Notes under the pieces: generated by a model | Told to the model about the DNA's origin: nothing | The model's input: the letters and a program-made list of their open reading frames with translations, nothing else | Databases searched by the model: none | Translations under genes and position numbers: made by a program | Shown here: one piece after another, positions 7,058-16,974 of the stretch | Position numbering within the stretch: the first letter of the stretch is position 1 | Layout of the letters: each line of letters starts with the position of its first letter | From: Nostoc sp. NMS9 | GTDB lineage: Bacteria > Cyanobacteriota > Cyanobacteriia > Cyanobacteriales > Nostocaceae | Reading direction: 5' to 3' | NCBI RefSeq assembly: GCF_017114995.1 | Contig: NZ_JABXKL010000091.1 | Coordinates: 62,001 to 126,000, forward strand | DNA length: 64,000 nucleotides

Positions 7058-9805
7058 ATGACAGCAGATACGATCGCTACAAATACTTTTGCTGAGACAA
7101 CAAAAGATTTACTCAACTATGAATGGCATACTCTGGGTGAACAAAAGGTTGTGCAAACGTTAGCCAGCCATCCGGAAGCAGGTTTGACCCATGAAGAAGC
7201 TACCAAACGACACCAGCAGATGGGTGCAAATCAACTGACTGGTAAAAGTGGAAAAAGTTCTTGGCTACGATTTTTAGAGCAATTTAATCAACCACTACTA
7301 TATATTTTGCTGACGGCGGGAGTGGTGACGCTGCTGCTGCGAGATTGGATAGATGCGGGAGTAATTTTTGGTGTCACCCTAATTAATGTCATCATTGGCT
7401 ACATTCAAGAATCGAAAGCAGAAGGCGCGATCGCTGCTCTATCCAAAGCTGTCACTACCGAAGCAACTTTGATTCGCGATGGTCAAAAAACCCGTCTGGC
7501 TTCGACTGAACTTGTTCTGGGTGATTTGGTATTGCTGGCATCTGGGGATAAAGTACCTGCGGATCTGCGGCTATTAAGTGTGCGTGGATTGCAAGTTGAC
7601 GAGTCTGCCTTAACAGGCGAATCCGTTCCGGTTGAGAAAGCAACGGCATCGCTGGCTGTCGAAACACCGTTAGCCGAACGAAGCAATATGGTGTATGCAG
7701 GAAGTTTCGTCAGCTTTGGACAGGCAGAAGGGATTGTAGTAGCGATCGCAGATGCCACTGAAACCGGTCGCATCTCACAGTTAATTGAAAGCAGCACAAA
7801 TCTGAAAACACCGTTGACGCGAAATATTGACAAGTTTAGTAAAACCTTGTTGTATGTCATTTTATGTTTAGCTGCCCTGACATTTGCAGTCGGATTAGGA
7901 CAGGGTGAATCTTGGATTGATGTTTTCAAAGCGAGTGTAGCTCTGGTAGTCAGCGCGATTCCCGAAGGATTGCCTGCAATTGTTACCGTCACTTTAGCGA
8001 TCGGAGTTTCCCGAATGGCACGACGTAAGGCAATTATTCGCAAGCTACCCGCTGTGGAAACCTTGGGAAGTACCACTGTTATCTGCTCTGACAAAACGGG
8101 GACGTTAACTGAAAATCAGATGACGGTTCAAAAGATTTATGCAGGTGGGCAATACTACACCGTTAGCGGTATTGGTTATGCCCCAGACGGTGAAATCCTG
8201 ATGAATCAACAGCCTGTTGATTTCAATGCAGATGGACATATTGCTCTTTGGGAATCCCTGGAAGCAGGATTGCTCTGCAATGATTCTCACATCGAATGGG
8301 GAGATGGACAGTGGAACTTAGTAGGAACCCCAACCGAGGGAGCATTGATTACGGCTGCCAATAAAGCGGGATTGACGCAAGCGAATCTAGAGCAATTACC
8401 TAGAATAGACACCATTCCCTTTGAGTCCCAATTTCAGTACATGGCGACTTTGCATGAATTGGATGCAAAGCGATCGCTCAATGTCATTTATCTCAAAGGT
8501 TCTGTAGAGGCAATTCTCCAACGATGCGATCGCCTGCTCGATGCTCAAGGACAACTCGCTCGTCTCAATCCTGCCGCAGTGGAAGAGGAAGTTGCTGCCA
8601 TGGCAAACCAAGGGTTACGAGTGCTAGCTTTTGCCAGCAAAGAAGTTGCCACTAAGCGATCCTTGGATCGTAATGATATCGATCAAGGACTGGTGTTTCT
8701 GGGACTTCAAGGCATAATCGATCCGCCTCGTGAGGAAGCGATCGCCGCAGTAAAAGCCTGTCAATCTGCTGGGATTCAGGTAAAAATGATTACAGGCGAC
8801 CATGCACTAACAGCAGCTGCGATCGCCCGTCAAATGGGAATTTGCTCGAATGAAGCACAAGTTTTCACTGGACGGCAATTAGCTCAGATGGATGAAAAAG
8901 AATTTGCCCAAGCGGCTGAACAAGGTATGGTATTTGCGCGAGTTGCCCCAGAACAAAAATTGCATCTGGTAAAAGCATTGCAGTCTCAGGGTGAAATTGT
9001 TGCCATGACTGGAGATGGTGTCAATGATGCTCCCGCTCTCAAACAGGCGGATATTGGTGTAGCGATGGGCATAGCCGGGGCAGAGGTTGCCAAAGAATCG
9101 GCGGATATGCTTCTAACTGACGATAACTTCGCTTCAATAGAAGCTGCTGTGGAGGAAGGACGTGGTGTTTACCGCAACTTGCGAAAAGCGATCGCCTTCT
9201 TGCTGCCGATCAACGTGGGAGAATCCATGACGATTTTGATTGCCATTCTCCTAGCAACTGTGCTTCCCATCTTACCAATCCAAATTCTCTGGCTCAATAT
9301 GGTCAGTTCAATAGCATTGATTGCTCCCCTTGCCTTTGAGCCAAAATCTGGACAGGTGATGCAACAATCACCGCGCAACCCTAGAGAAAGACTTTTGTCG
9401 GGTGGGTTACTCCAACGCATCATCGCGATTTCCGTCTTCAATTGGCTGGTAATTTTTGGGATGTTTCAATGGATACTTCAAACTACAGGCAATGAACCAT
9501 TGGCGCGAACGATGGCAATTAATGGGCTGGTGGCAGCAGAAGTCTTTTACCTGTTAAGCATTAGCCAGTTTTTACCATCTCTAATCGTGAGAATCCAAGG
9601 TAAACGCACACCCGTAGCCTATGCACCTGCGATCGGAATTGTGGTTGTGGTGATTTTACAATGTCTGTTCAGTCAGTGGAGCATGATGAATCAAGTGTTT
9701 GACACCACACCTTTAACATTTATCCAAGCTTTCATTTGCATGGGTGTAGGTTTGCCAGTGGTGTTTATAGCCCTCATCTTGCAGCGTTTCGATCCGCTCA
9801 ACTAG
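7058..9805 (+). CDS. P2-type cation-transporting ATPase
   Basis: About 915 residues from the ATG at 7058, preceded by GGAG 7 bases upstream. The actuator motif SALTGES, the phosphorylation site DKTGTLTEN and the hinge TGDGVNDAP are all present, as is the fourth membrane segment motif AIPEGLPA typical of Ca2+-type pumps. In the fifth segment NVGES is kept. In the sixth, the sequence is LNMVSSIALIAPLAFEP, where classical calcium pumps have NLVTDG, so the second cation site is altered; this is closer to the CtpF-like branch. It would export a cation from the cytoplasm using ATP. The ion cannot be named with certainty. Confidence 0.9.
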   Translation: MTADTIATNTFAETTKDLLNYEWHTLGEQKVVQTLASHPEAGLTHEEATKRHQQMGANQLTGKSGKSSWLRFLEQFNQPLLYILLTAGVVTLLLRDWIDAGVIFGVTLINVIIGYIQESKAEGAIAALSKAVTTEATLIRDGQKTRLASTELVLGDLVLLASGDKVPADLRLLSVRGLQVDESALTGESVPVEKATASLAVETPLAERSNMVYAGSFVSFGQAEGIVVAIADATETGRISQLIESSTNLKTPLTRNIDKFSKTLLYVILCLAALTFAVGLGQGESWIDVFKASVALVVSAIPEGLPAIVTVTLAIGVSRMARRKAIIRKLPAVETLGSTTVICSDKTGTLTENQMTVQKIYAGGQYYTVSGIGYAPDGEILMNQQPVDFNADGHIALWESLEAGLLCNDSHIEWGDGQWNLVGTPTEGALITAANKAGLTQANLEQLPRIDTIPFESQFQYMATLHELDAKRSLNVIYLKGSVEAILQRCDRLLDAQGQLARLNPAAVEEEVAAMANQGLRVLAFASKEVATKRSLDRNDIDQGLVFLGLQGIIDPPREEAIAAVKACQSAGIQVKMITGDHALTAAAIARQMGICSNEAQVFTGRQLAQMDEKEFAQAAEQGMVFARVAPEQKLHLVKALQSQGEIVAMTGDGVNDAPALKQADIGVAMGIAGAEVAKESADMLLTDDNFASIEAAVEEGRGVYRNLRKAIAFLLPINVGESMTILIAILLATVLPILPIQILWLNMVSSIALIAPLAFEPKSGQVMQQSPRNPRERLLSGGLLQRIIAISVFNWLVIFGMFQWILQTTGNEPLARTMAINGLVAAEVFYLLSISQFLPSLIVRIQGKRTPVAYAPAIGIVVVVILQCLFSQWSMMNQVFDTTPLTFIQAFICMGVGLPVVFIALILQRFDPLN

Positions 9806-9946
9806 GGATATAAAAGTCCGATAGTGGTTTTATCCAATGCCAAATGATTACGTTGGAGCCGCACCCAAATAAATTAAAAACTCCATCAGTACATTTTGCT
9901 AGGTATGATATTTAATCTGTAAGCATTTACCTAGTAATAATCAGCT

Positions 9947-11035
9947 ATGACCCAGAACTACCGCATTACTCTACTCCCCGGCGATGGCATTGGCCCTGAA
10001 ATTATGGCAGTGGCGGTAGATGTGCTGAAAGTCGTAGGGAAGCAATTTGATCTGAAGTTTGAATACCAAGAAGCCCTCATCGGTGGTGCAGCAATTGACG
10101 CTACAGGTGAACCTCTACCATCTGCCACTCTAGATACCTGCCGTAACAGTGATGCTGTATTACTCGCTGCGATTGGTGGTTATAAGTGGGATTCTCTGCC
10201 ATCTAATTTACGCCCAGAAGCAGGTTTGTTAGGACTACGTGCTGGTTTGGGATTATTTGCCAATTTGCGCCCAGCGAAAATTTTGCCCCAGCTAATCGAC
10301 GCTTCGACCTTGAAACGCGAAATTGTAGAAGGCGTAGATATTATGGTGGTGCGTGAACTCACTGGTGGGATTTACTTCGGTAAACCTAAAGGTATTTTTG
10401 CTACAGAAACTGGCGAAAAACGCGGTGTAAATACAATGGTTTACACCGAATCGGAAATTGAGCGTATCGGGCGAGTGGCGTTTGAAGCAGCAAAAAAACG
10501 CGGTGGAAAACTTTGTTCCGTGGATAAGGCTAATGTATTAGAAGTATCTCAGTTGTGGCGCGATCGGATCACCCAACTTTCTAAAGAGTATCCAGATATC
10601 GAACTCTCTCATTTATATGTAGATAATGCTGCTATGCAGTTAGTACGCACTCCCAAGCAGTTCGACACCATAGTTACAGGCAACTTGTTCGGTGATATTC
10701 TCTCTGATGCGGCTGCCATGCTCACGGGTAGTATTGGGATGTTACCTTCTGCTAGTTTGGGTGCTTCTGGGCCTGGTGTATTTGAACCCGTTCATGGTTC
10801 CGCCCCAGATATCGCCGGACTTGATAAGGCAAATCCTCTAGCACAGGTTTTGAGTGTGGCGATGATGTTACGTTACGGTTTAGACCAACCAAAAGCGGCA
10901 GACCGCATCGAACAAGCTGTATTGCAAGTTTTAGAACAAGGCGATCGCACAGGGGATATAATTTCTCCAGGTAAAAATCTCCTGGGTTGCCGCGCTATGG
11001 GAGACTCACTTATCAAAGCTATCGAACAAAAATAA
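9947..11035 (+). CDS. leuB: 3-isopropylmalate dehydrogenase
   Basis: 362 residues, the normal length. It begins with ITLLPGDGIGPEIMAVAVDV, the conserved LeuB/isocitrate dehydrogenase start. It carries RELTGGIYFGKP, the substrate-binding segment with the arginine and the leucine-type signature. The metal-binding aspartates are in VDNAAMQLV and GDILSDAAAML, and GSAPDIAGLDKANP forms the NAD-binding part. It catalyses NAD-dependent oxidative decarboxylation of 3-isopropylmalate in leucine synthesis. No other leu genes are adjacent, as is common in cyanobacteria. The gene is complete. Confidence 0.96.
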   Translation: MTQNYRITLLPGDGIGPEIMAVAVDVLKVVGKQFDLKFEYQEALIGGAAIDATGEPLPSATLDTCRNSDAVLLAAIGGYKWDSLPSNLRPEAGLLGLRAGLGLFANLRPAKILPQLIDASTLKREIVEGVDIMVVRELTGGIYFGKPKGIFATETGEKRGVNTMVYTESEIERIGRVAFEAAKKRGGKLCSVDKANVLEVSQLWRDRITQLSKEYPDIELSHLYVDNAAMQLVRTPKQFDTIVTGNLFGDILSDAAAMLTGSIGMLPSASLGASGPGVFEPVHGSAPDIAGLDKANPLAQVLSVAMMLRYGLDQPKAADRIEQAVLQVLEQGDRTGDIISPGKNLLGCRAMGDSLIKAIEQK

Positions 11036-11125
11036 TTTTATAGAGCAACTTGGGCAATATGGCAACCTTTGCCATAAGTTTCGGGTAGACTAAAGGGAAA
11101 TCTAGCAATCAAATAACAGTCGATA

Positions 11126-11386
11126 GTGTACGCATTACGACAAGGTCAAGTAAATTTTACCGCCCCAAAGAACCAATCGCCTTTGATTGATCCTGCTGTA
11201 ATCAGAGCTGCTGGGCAGATCTACTATACTCACTGTGAAGTCCATCCCGAAATAGCTGGGCAACCTTCTGGTGTAGCAATTAATCGTGTGACTCATCGAG
11301 GTAAGGTTATTTTTACTAACCAACCAGTTCTTTTACCTCAAGAGTGTTTTGTGCCCTTAAGTCAAATTGAATCGCACATGTATTAG
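11126..11386 (+). CDS. Small hypothetical protein (86 aa)
   Basis: The frame opens with a GTG at 11126 and encodes a polar 86-residue protein without membrane segments or a recognisable family. It contains a single Cys-His pair (YYTHCEVHPEIAG) and LPQECFVPLSQIESHMY at the end. Codon use resembles the neighbours. The stop codon runs directly into the heptad repeat block that follows. It lies between leuB and the prepilin peptidase gene on the same strand; I cannot assign a function. Confidence 0.5.
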   Translation: MYALRQGQVNFTAPKNQSPLIDPAVIRAAGQIYYTHCEVHPEIAGQPSGVAINRVTHRGKVIFTNQPVLLPQECFVPLSQIESHMY

Positions 11387-11520
11387 TCATTGGTCATTGG
11401 TCATTGGTCGTTGGTCATTAGTCATTGGTCATTGGTCATTGGTCGTTGGTCATTAGTTATTGACAAAGGACAAATGACATAGCACAAATGACACAGGACA
11501 AATGACAAAGGACAAATGAC
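11384..11520. repeat. Heptanucleotide tandem repeat block
   Basis: About a dozen copies of a TCATTGG-like heptamer are followed by several copies of the near-complement (ACAAATGAC units). The two halves could form a long imperfect stem. Blocks of this type are common between Nostoc genes; the last unit ends just before the prepilin peptidase start codon. Confidence 0.8.
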
Positions 11521-11523
11521 TAT

Positions 11524-12351
11524 ATGGACATTTTGTTCGCCATCCCGGCGAGTGTAATGGTCTTTGCTTTAGGTGCATCTATTGGTAGTTTTCTCAATGT
11601 TATTGTTTATCGCCTACCTGCTGGGTTGTCAATTCTTTGGCCGCCTTCTCGTTGTCCTAAATGCTTAAACCAGCTAAAAGCTTACGACAACGTACCAGTA
11701 TTTGGCTGGATTTCCTTAAGAGGGCGGTGTCGATATTGCAAAAGCAAAATTTCTGTCCGTTATCCTGTGGTAGAAGGGGTAACGGGCATAATTTTTTTAC
11801 TAATTTTTTTGGTCTTTCAAGTTTCGACTTTAACAATAGGCTATTGGGCTTTTTGCAGTTGGTTATTGGCGCTATCACTCATCGACTTAGATACAATGAC
11901 CCTACCCAATCCACTTACTCAGTCGGGTTTAGTGGTGGGGATTTTGTTTCAAATGGTAGTTGGTTTTCTACCAGAGGGTAGTTTTGTGGCATTGGTAAAT
12001 CACCTGATAATGGCGATAGTTGGTGCAGTATTAGGCTTATGGCTGTTTGATGCGATCGCCCTATTGAGTTCAATTGCCTTTGGTAAAACTGCAATGGGTG
12101 CAGGTGACGCCAAGTTAGCAGCCATGATGGGAGCCTGGTTAGGCTGGAAATATTTGCTCTTGGCTAGTTTTATTGCCTGTGCACTGGGAGCATTAATTGG
12201 TATCGGTGTTTTGATTATGCAGCGATCGCGACAAAAATTAGGACAAAAGATACCTTTTGGCCCTTTTCTGGCTTTAGGATCTGTGATTACCCTGTTTAGC
12301 GGCGAAGCCATTTTGTCTAGCTACCTGCGGTTATTTTTTCCAGCCTCTTGA
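11524..12351 (+). CDS. pilD: Type IV prepilin peptidase / N-methyltransferase
   Basis: 275 residues with about seven membrane segments. The cytoplasmic N-terminal loop carries two cysteine pairs (RCPKC and CRYC, about residues 42-72), the zinc site of the methyltransferase part. The two catalytic aspartates of the GxGD-type peptidase are in LIDLDTMTLP and in GAGDAKLAAMMGAWLG. The enzyme cleaves the leader peptide of type IV prepilins and methylates the new N-terminus in the cytoplasmic membrane, as needed for pili, motility and DNA uptake. It is a single gene without pil neighbours in the window. Confidence 0.93.
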   Translation: MDILFAIPASVMVFALGASIGSFLNVIVYRLPAGLSILWPPSRCPKCLNQLKAYDNVPVFGWISLRGRCRYCKSKISVRYPVVEGVTGIIFLLIFLVFQVSTLTIGYWAFCSWLLALSLIDLDTMTLPNPLTQSGLVVGILFQMVVGFLPEGSFVALVNHLIMAIVGAVLGLWLFDAIALLSSIAFGKTAMGAGDAKLAAMMGAWLGWKYLLLASFIACALGALIGIGVLIMQRSRQKLGQKIPFGPFLALGSVITLFSGEAILSSYLRLFFPAS

Positions 12352-12931
12352 ATTGGAGTAGCGAGCAGGCAAGATAAGGGGACAAGGAGGACAAGTCTCT
12401 CCCTTGTCTCTTCTCCATTCCCAATACACAATGCCCAATGCCCTATACCCATAGTCAATGCCCTTTCATAAGAAATATTTATAATTCGTGACTGTAACCA
12501 ACATTACCCCATCTACCTTTCACATTTTGATAATATTCAGCTTGTGACTTGTATTACCCTCTTAACGACGATTAACCGTTGGCAAGCGCAACTAGTACAA
12601 CAGATGCTGATTGTTCAGAACCTAGCAATACGAATAATTGATTTGGGTGGGAGGGGGAGAGCATCTTATTTGGAGGTTGGTATTCTCATGGCTTTGTCAC
12701 TACGTCCATATAATTAAGTCTGCTGAAAAAAAGAGCAAGAGACTTGTATTGGTATAAGTATTTTCGTTAAGCTGGCAACCAAAGATGAAAATTAAGGTCT
12801 GAATTGCTTAAAAGCTTAGTTTGACGATGTAGCCATTAGTCTTAAATAAAGAAAAATGACTAATGACTAAGGACAACCCAATACGATTTGACATGTTTTT
12901 GACCTCATACCCACTTAAAATAAAATAAAAA
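12352..12931. other. Intergenic region before accD
   Basis: 580 bases. 12360-12470 is a purine/pyrimidine-biased dispersed repeat (GGGGACAAGGAGG then CCCTTGTCTC, then CCAATGCCC units). The rest is AT-rich. A 9-codon frame (ATG at about 12689, preceded by GGAGG) could encode MALSLRPYN, but this is too short to claim. The accD promoter must lie here; I cannot place it. Confidence 0.5.
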
Positions 12932-13882
12932 ATGGCTAACAACGAAGAATCACGTGGTTTAAAGTCTCTATTTGATTGGTTTGCAAATCGAAGGAAGTCA
13001 GGATCTACCAGCCTCGAACGCCAAGAACGTGAAATTGCTGATGGTTTGTGGCATAAATGTTCCAAGTGTGGCGTGTTGGCATATACAAAAGACCTGAAAG
13101 CCAATCAGATGGTTTGTGTCGAATGTGGTCATCACAATCGGGTAGATAGTGATGAGCGCATCCGTCAATTGATAGATAACAATACCTGGAAACCGCTGGA
13201 TGAGCATTTGCGTCCAACCGACCCGCTAGAATTTCGCGATCGCAAACTCTACAGCGATCGCTTACGGGAAACACAAGATAAAATTGGCTTAATAGACGCG
13301 GTTAGAACTGGTTTAGGTCAAATCAATGGTTTGCCCATTGCCCTTGGAGTTATGGACTTCCGCTTCATGGGTGGTAGTATGGGTTCGGTCGTGGGAGAAA
13401 GACTCACCCGGATGATTGAGCAAGCCACTCAACGACGCTATCCTGTAGTTATCATCTGTACCTCCGGTGGCGCGAGAATGCAAGAAGGTATGCTCTCTTT
13501 GATGCAGATGGCAAAAATCTCCGCAGCCTTACAGCGCCATAAAGACGCCCGACTATTATATATTCCTGTTTTGACCAATCCGACAACGGGCGGCGTTACC
13601 GCTAGTTTTGCAATGTTGGGTGATATAATTTTGGCAGAACCCAAGGCAACCATTGGTTTTGCTGGTCGGCGAGTGATTGAGCAAACCCTGCGGGAAAAAC
13701 TACCTGAGAATTTCCAAACTGCTGAAGATTTGCTCCAGCATGGTTTTGTTGATGATATCGTACCCCGTACCCAATTAAAGAACACCCTAGCCCAGCTGAT
13801 TGCTCTACACCAGCCTGTACTAACAACACCTCACATGGTGTTGTGGGAAACAATGTCCTTGACTTCTACTGCCGCAGAATAG
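12932..13882 (+). CDS. accD: Acetyl-CoA carboxylase carboxyltransferase subunit beta
   Basis: 316 residues. A zinc ribbon lies near residues 36-66 with two cysteine pairs (CSKCG and CVECGHH). The crotonase-fold carboxyltransferase domain follows, with GGSMGSVVGE, CTSGGARMQEG and NPTTGGVTASFAMLGD, the segments that bind biotin and acetyl-CoA. It pairs with AccA (not in the window) to transfer the carboxyl group from biotin to acetyl-CoA in fatty acid synthesis. The length is normal and the gene complete. Confidence 0.96.
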   Translation: MANNEESRGLKSLFDWFANRRKSGSTSLERQEREIADGLWHKCSKCGVLAYTKDLKANQMVCVECGHHNRVDSDERIRQLIDNNTWKPLDEHLRPTDPLEFRDRKLYSDRLRETQDKIGLIDAVRTGLGQINGLPIALGVMDFRFMGGSMGSVVGERLTRMIEQATQRRYPVVIICTSGGARMQEGMLSLMQMAKISAALQRHKDARLLYIPVLTNPTTGGVTASFAMLGDIILAEPKATIGFAGRRVIEQTLREKLPENFQTAEDLLQHGFVDDIVPRTQLKNTLAQLIALHQPVLTTPHMVLWETMSLTSTAAE

Positions 13883-13990
13883 TCAAAAGTCAAAAGTGAA
13901 GAGTCAGGAGTGAGGAATTATGAGTGAAAAATTTATAACTTCTCACTCCTGACTTTTAACTCCTTACTCCGCACTCCCTAAGGAACTTCC
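13882..13990. repeat. Inverted repeat with heptad units
   Basis: AGTCAGGAGTGAG at 13902-13914 is perfectly complementary to 13942-13954 (27-base spacer), surrounded by TCAAAAG and CTCC-type heptads. It lies between the convergent accD and MFS genes and could act as a terminator. Confidence 0.7.
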
Positions 13991-14095
13991 AACTAAAAAA
14001 ATATCCCATCGCATTTAGGGCAGGGGACAGGGAGCAGGGGGGAGGAACTGTCGTGTTGAGTCCATAAATTGGGATAATTTATTTTTTGGAGTTCC

Positions 14096-15523
14096 CTAAC
14101 CTCTTTGCGGCTCTTGGAGAAACATGAGTGGAACAAGGGCTACTAGTCGGAATAAACCAGAGAGGACAAACAAGCTTAGTAAACCTCCAGACTGGGCAAA
14201 TTGGACGATGAAACTGCCTATAGTTGTGCCCAAAGCACCACTTACTCCAGCAACGGCAGCTGCAATCGCAAAATAGATAGACTGATTTTTAGTTGGTGCG
14301 ATCGCCAATTGTATATTGTTGTTGCACAAGTCAATTGCCGCCCAAGTCCCTCCAGTCAAGATGTGTAACAGTGGCAACCACAGCCAGATGTCAAGGCGAT
14401 TAACACTAATCCCTAGCCACAGCAATGGTGTAGCTGCAACCAAAATCCCAATACAGATGAGGATGGGACGATTGCCTATCTTGTCTGCTAATTTTCCCCA
14501 CAAGATAAGCATCAGCAAAGTCGCCCCCGCCTGAAGGCTGTTGTAAATAGTCACATAGCTGACATCTAAATCCAGCGTGTCAAGCATATAGAGGTTAAAA
14601 AAAGGACTGCTGAGGTTAACAGCAAGCGTCCAGAAGCTGAAATACAGCAGAAATACCAAAAAGTTAGAGTTTTTCCAGATGCTGTTAGTTGACTGGTCTT
14701 GTGGTGGATGAATTGATTGAAGCACTTCAGAAGATTCATCTTTTGCAACCTCTGATTGAATCTCACTTGTTTGTGATGACTTGCCATAATAAGTGTTTTG
14801 CGATTGCGGATTCATATCCACCTGGAAAGACTGACACCCCAATCCCACAATCCCAAAGACAATGCTTATCAGTAGAACTATCCCATAACCTTGTAAAGTT
14901 CCGCCATACCAATGTGATACAACTAGACCAGCCATTGGTACGCAAACCAAATTAGTTAGACTAGCAGCACTATTGCGTGTCCCAAAATACCTGCCTCGTA
15001 ATCGCCGGGGAACTATCATTGCCACCCAACTTAGCCACGATGCAGTTCCTAGTCCTCCCAAAAGATTGCTGAATAGAACAATCAAGAGTGTCAATATGAC
15101 TAACTGGTGAGCATCAATCACTCCCAAGCTGGCACTTACAATACCAATTACTAAAATCAGCCATAGCAGCCGACCAATTCCGTGTGTCCGAAGCGAATAT
15201 TGAAAGCGGCTGGTGCTACGTTCAGACAAGTAAGCACCCAACGGCTGAATGAGATTGACCAACATGGGAATAGAAGACAGCATCCCAAATACCACTGAAC
15301 TAGCACCCAACTCCACTAATAAATTGCTGAGTAAAATCCCGCCAGTTCCAAGAGAGTAAACCGATGCTAAGACAGAATCCGCAGTAGAGGCTTTTAAACT
15401 AGTGCGAATAGTATCCTTGGAAATTCGAGAGTTTGAAGAGATTGCTGTTGGTGGTGAGGCAATTTGGGTAAATTCCAGAGTCAATGGCACAGTTGTTTCA
15501 ATCTGAACAGAATCCATAAACAT
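14096..15523 (-). CDS. Major facilitator superfamily transporter
   Basis: 475 residues with about twelve membrane segments in two halves of six, joined by a polar, serine- and glutamine-rich linker near residues 245-285. An N-terminal soluble tail of some 40 residues precedes the first segment. The arrangement and length fit the MFS. PRRLRGRYFGTRNS after the fourth segment resembles the family's loop motif, and GKLADKIGNRPILICIG in the second half is the loop 8-9 copy. Substrate unknown. It is divergent from the sugar ABC binding protein gene, and a shared substrate type is possible but not shown. Confidence 0.8.
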   Translation of the reverse strand: MFMDSVQIETTVPLTLEFTQIASPPTAISSNSRISKDTIRTSLKASTADSVLASVYSLGTGGILLSNLLVELGASSVVFGMLSSIPMLVNLIQPLGAYLSERSTSRFQYSLRTHGIGRLLWLILVIGIVSASLGVIDAHQLVILTLLIVLFSNLLGGLGTASWLSWVAMIVPRRLRGRYFGTRNSAASLTNLVCVPMAGLVVSHWYGGTLQGYGIVLLISIVFGIVGLGCQSFQVDMNPQSQNTYYGKSSQTSEIQSEVAKDESSEVLQSIHPPQDQSTNSIWKNSNFLVFLLYFSFWTLAVNLSSPFFNLYMLDTLDLDVSYVTIYNSLQAGATLLMLILWGKLADKIGNRPILICIGILVAATPLLWLGISVNRLDIWLWLPLLHILTGGTWAAIDLCNNNIQLAIAPTKNQSIYFAIAAAVAGVSGALGTTIGSFIVQFAQSGGLLSLFVLSGLFRLVALVPLMFLQEPQRG

Positions 15524-15699
15524 AGATTATGGGTGAAGTATCCTCGGATAAATCAGGTTGCACAGGAACTCAGTATGCTTTAATTAGCATTGCTGATAAT
15601 TTTTCGTTATTTTAGCTTGCAATTTTCAACCAAAATTTCAAATAAGTAAAATATCATTCCTTAATAACACAAGGTATAAGCCAGGAAAGAGAATATTAT

Positions 15700-16965
15700 T
15701 TGTTTGTGAACAATAAAGGATTATTTAATTTTTTGGCATTGGTGATGGCGATCGCGATCGCTATTATTGCTTGTCAAAGCCTACAATTGTCAAGCAAACC
15801 GTTAGCATCTACCGCAGTCACCATCAAACTTAGTGGTTGGGGAGGTTCTCCCGTTGAGCAAAAACTCTTGAGACAAGTACTGCAAGACTTTGAAGCACAA
15901 CATCCAACTATTAAGGTCAAATATGAGGTAATTTCCGACCAATACATGGATGTAATCAAAACTCGTTTAGTTGGGGAAGCTGCACCCGATGTTTTTTATC
16001 TAGATGCACTGGAAGCTCCTTTCTTGATGAGTCAAAATGTTCTGGAACCGTTAGATAGTTATATCACTCCCAAATTTGACTTAGTAGACTTCGAGGATAC
16101 CCTACTCAACAGTTTTAAATATCAGAACCAGATTTACGGTCTTCCTAAAGACTATTCTACCCTTGCTTTGTTTTATAACAAAAAAGCCTTCGCCTTTGCA
16201 GGCTTGAGTAATCCGCCAGCGACTTGGGATGAATTACGTAACTACTCGCAACAATTAACAGGCAAACTTAACAAATATGGCTTTGGGGAAATTCCAGAAT
16301 TAGCACGTCAAGCTTATAAAATTAAAGCCTTTGGTGGACAACTTGTTGATCAAAATGGTTATGCTAATTTTGCGAGTGCACCAGGTTTACAGGGTTTAGA
16401 GTTGGTAGTAAACCAGTATCAAAAAGACCGCTCCTCTGCCCAAAAATCTGATGTAGGGACAAATTCAGGTAGTGAAATGTTTGGTCAAAGTAAAGTGGCA
16501 ATGGTGATTGAAGGTAACTGGGCAATTCCCTATTTAACTGAAACCTTTCCGCAATTAGAGTTTGGTACTGCACCAGTGCCTACTATTAATGACAAAAAAG
16601 GCACGATGGTGTTTACAGTTGCCTACGTAATGAATAAGCAAGCACAACACAAAGCCGAAGCCTGGGAGTTGATTTCTTATCTCACAGGTAAAGAAGGAAT
16701 GCAAAAGTGGACAGGAACAGGGTTTGCTTTGCCAACACGTAAATCAGTGGCAAAGAATTTGGGTTATGACCAAGACCTGTTGCGATCGCCATTAGTGGCA
16801 GGAGTTAATTATGCTACACCTTGGCAGGTAGGTCAGTATCCAGCTGCGATCGTCAATAATTTTGATAACCAGTTTGTCAGCGCCTTATTGGGACAACAAC
16901 CATTAAAGCAAGCGATGCTGAAGGCACAGAATGAAGCTAATCAGCAAATTAAGACGATGGAGTAA
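15700..16965 (+). CDS. Sugar ABC transporter substrate-binding protein
   Basis: 421 residues from TTG at 15700 (a GTG two codons on is equally possible). The N-terminus is hydrophobic with IIACQ, a likely lipobox, so the protein would be lipid-anchored on the periplasmic side. The family 1 extracellular solute-binding fold is seen in SGWGGSPVEQKLLRQVLQDF, APDVFYLDA, YGLPKDYSTLALFYNKK, FGQSKVAMVIEGNW and the C-terminal GKEGMQKWTGTGFALPTR. It should deliver a sugar or glycoside to the permease pair at 20548-22289. The two parts are now separated by 3.6 kb of unrelated genes. Confidence 0.88.
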   Translation: MFVNNKGLFNFLALVMAIAIAIIACQSLQLSSKPLASTAVTIKLSGWGGSPVEQKLLRQVLQDFEAQHPTIKVKYEVISDQYMDVIKTRLVGEAAPDVFYLDALEAPFLMSQNVLEPLDSYITPKFDLVDFEDTLLNSFKYQNQIYGLPKDYSTLALFYNKKAFAFAGLSNPPATWDELRNYSQQLTGKLNKYGFGEIPELARQAYKIKAFGGQLVDQNGYANFASAPGLQGLELVVNQYQKDRSSAQKSDVGTNSGSEMFGQSKVAMVIEGNWAIPYLTETFPQLEFGTAPVPTINDKKGTMVFTVAYVMNKQAQHKAEAWELISYLTGKEGMQKWTGTGFALPTRKSVAKNLGYDQDLLRSPLVAGVNYATPWQVGQYPAAIVNNFDNQFVSALLGQQPLKQAMLKAQNEANQQIKTME

Positions 16966-16974
16966 GTAATCTTT

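Noticed and set aside
7483..8094. 203-codon minus-strand frame inside the P-type ATPase gene
   Set aside because: Fully antisense to conserved ATPase motifs, with a composition unlike protein and no ribosome site.
11384..11520. CRISPR-like array
   Set aside because: The repeats are heptamers in direct tandem with no unique spacers and no cas genes nearby.
12689..12718. 9-codon frame MALSLRPYN before accD
   Set aside because: A GGAGG precedes it, but the spacing is long and a peptide this short cannot be supported from sequence alone.
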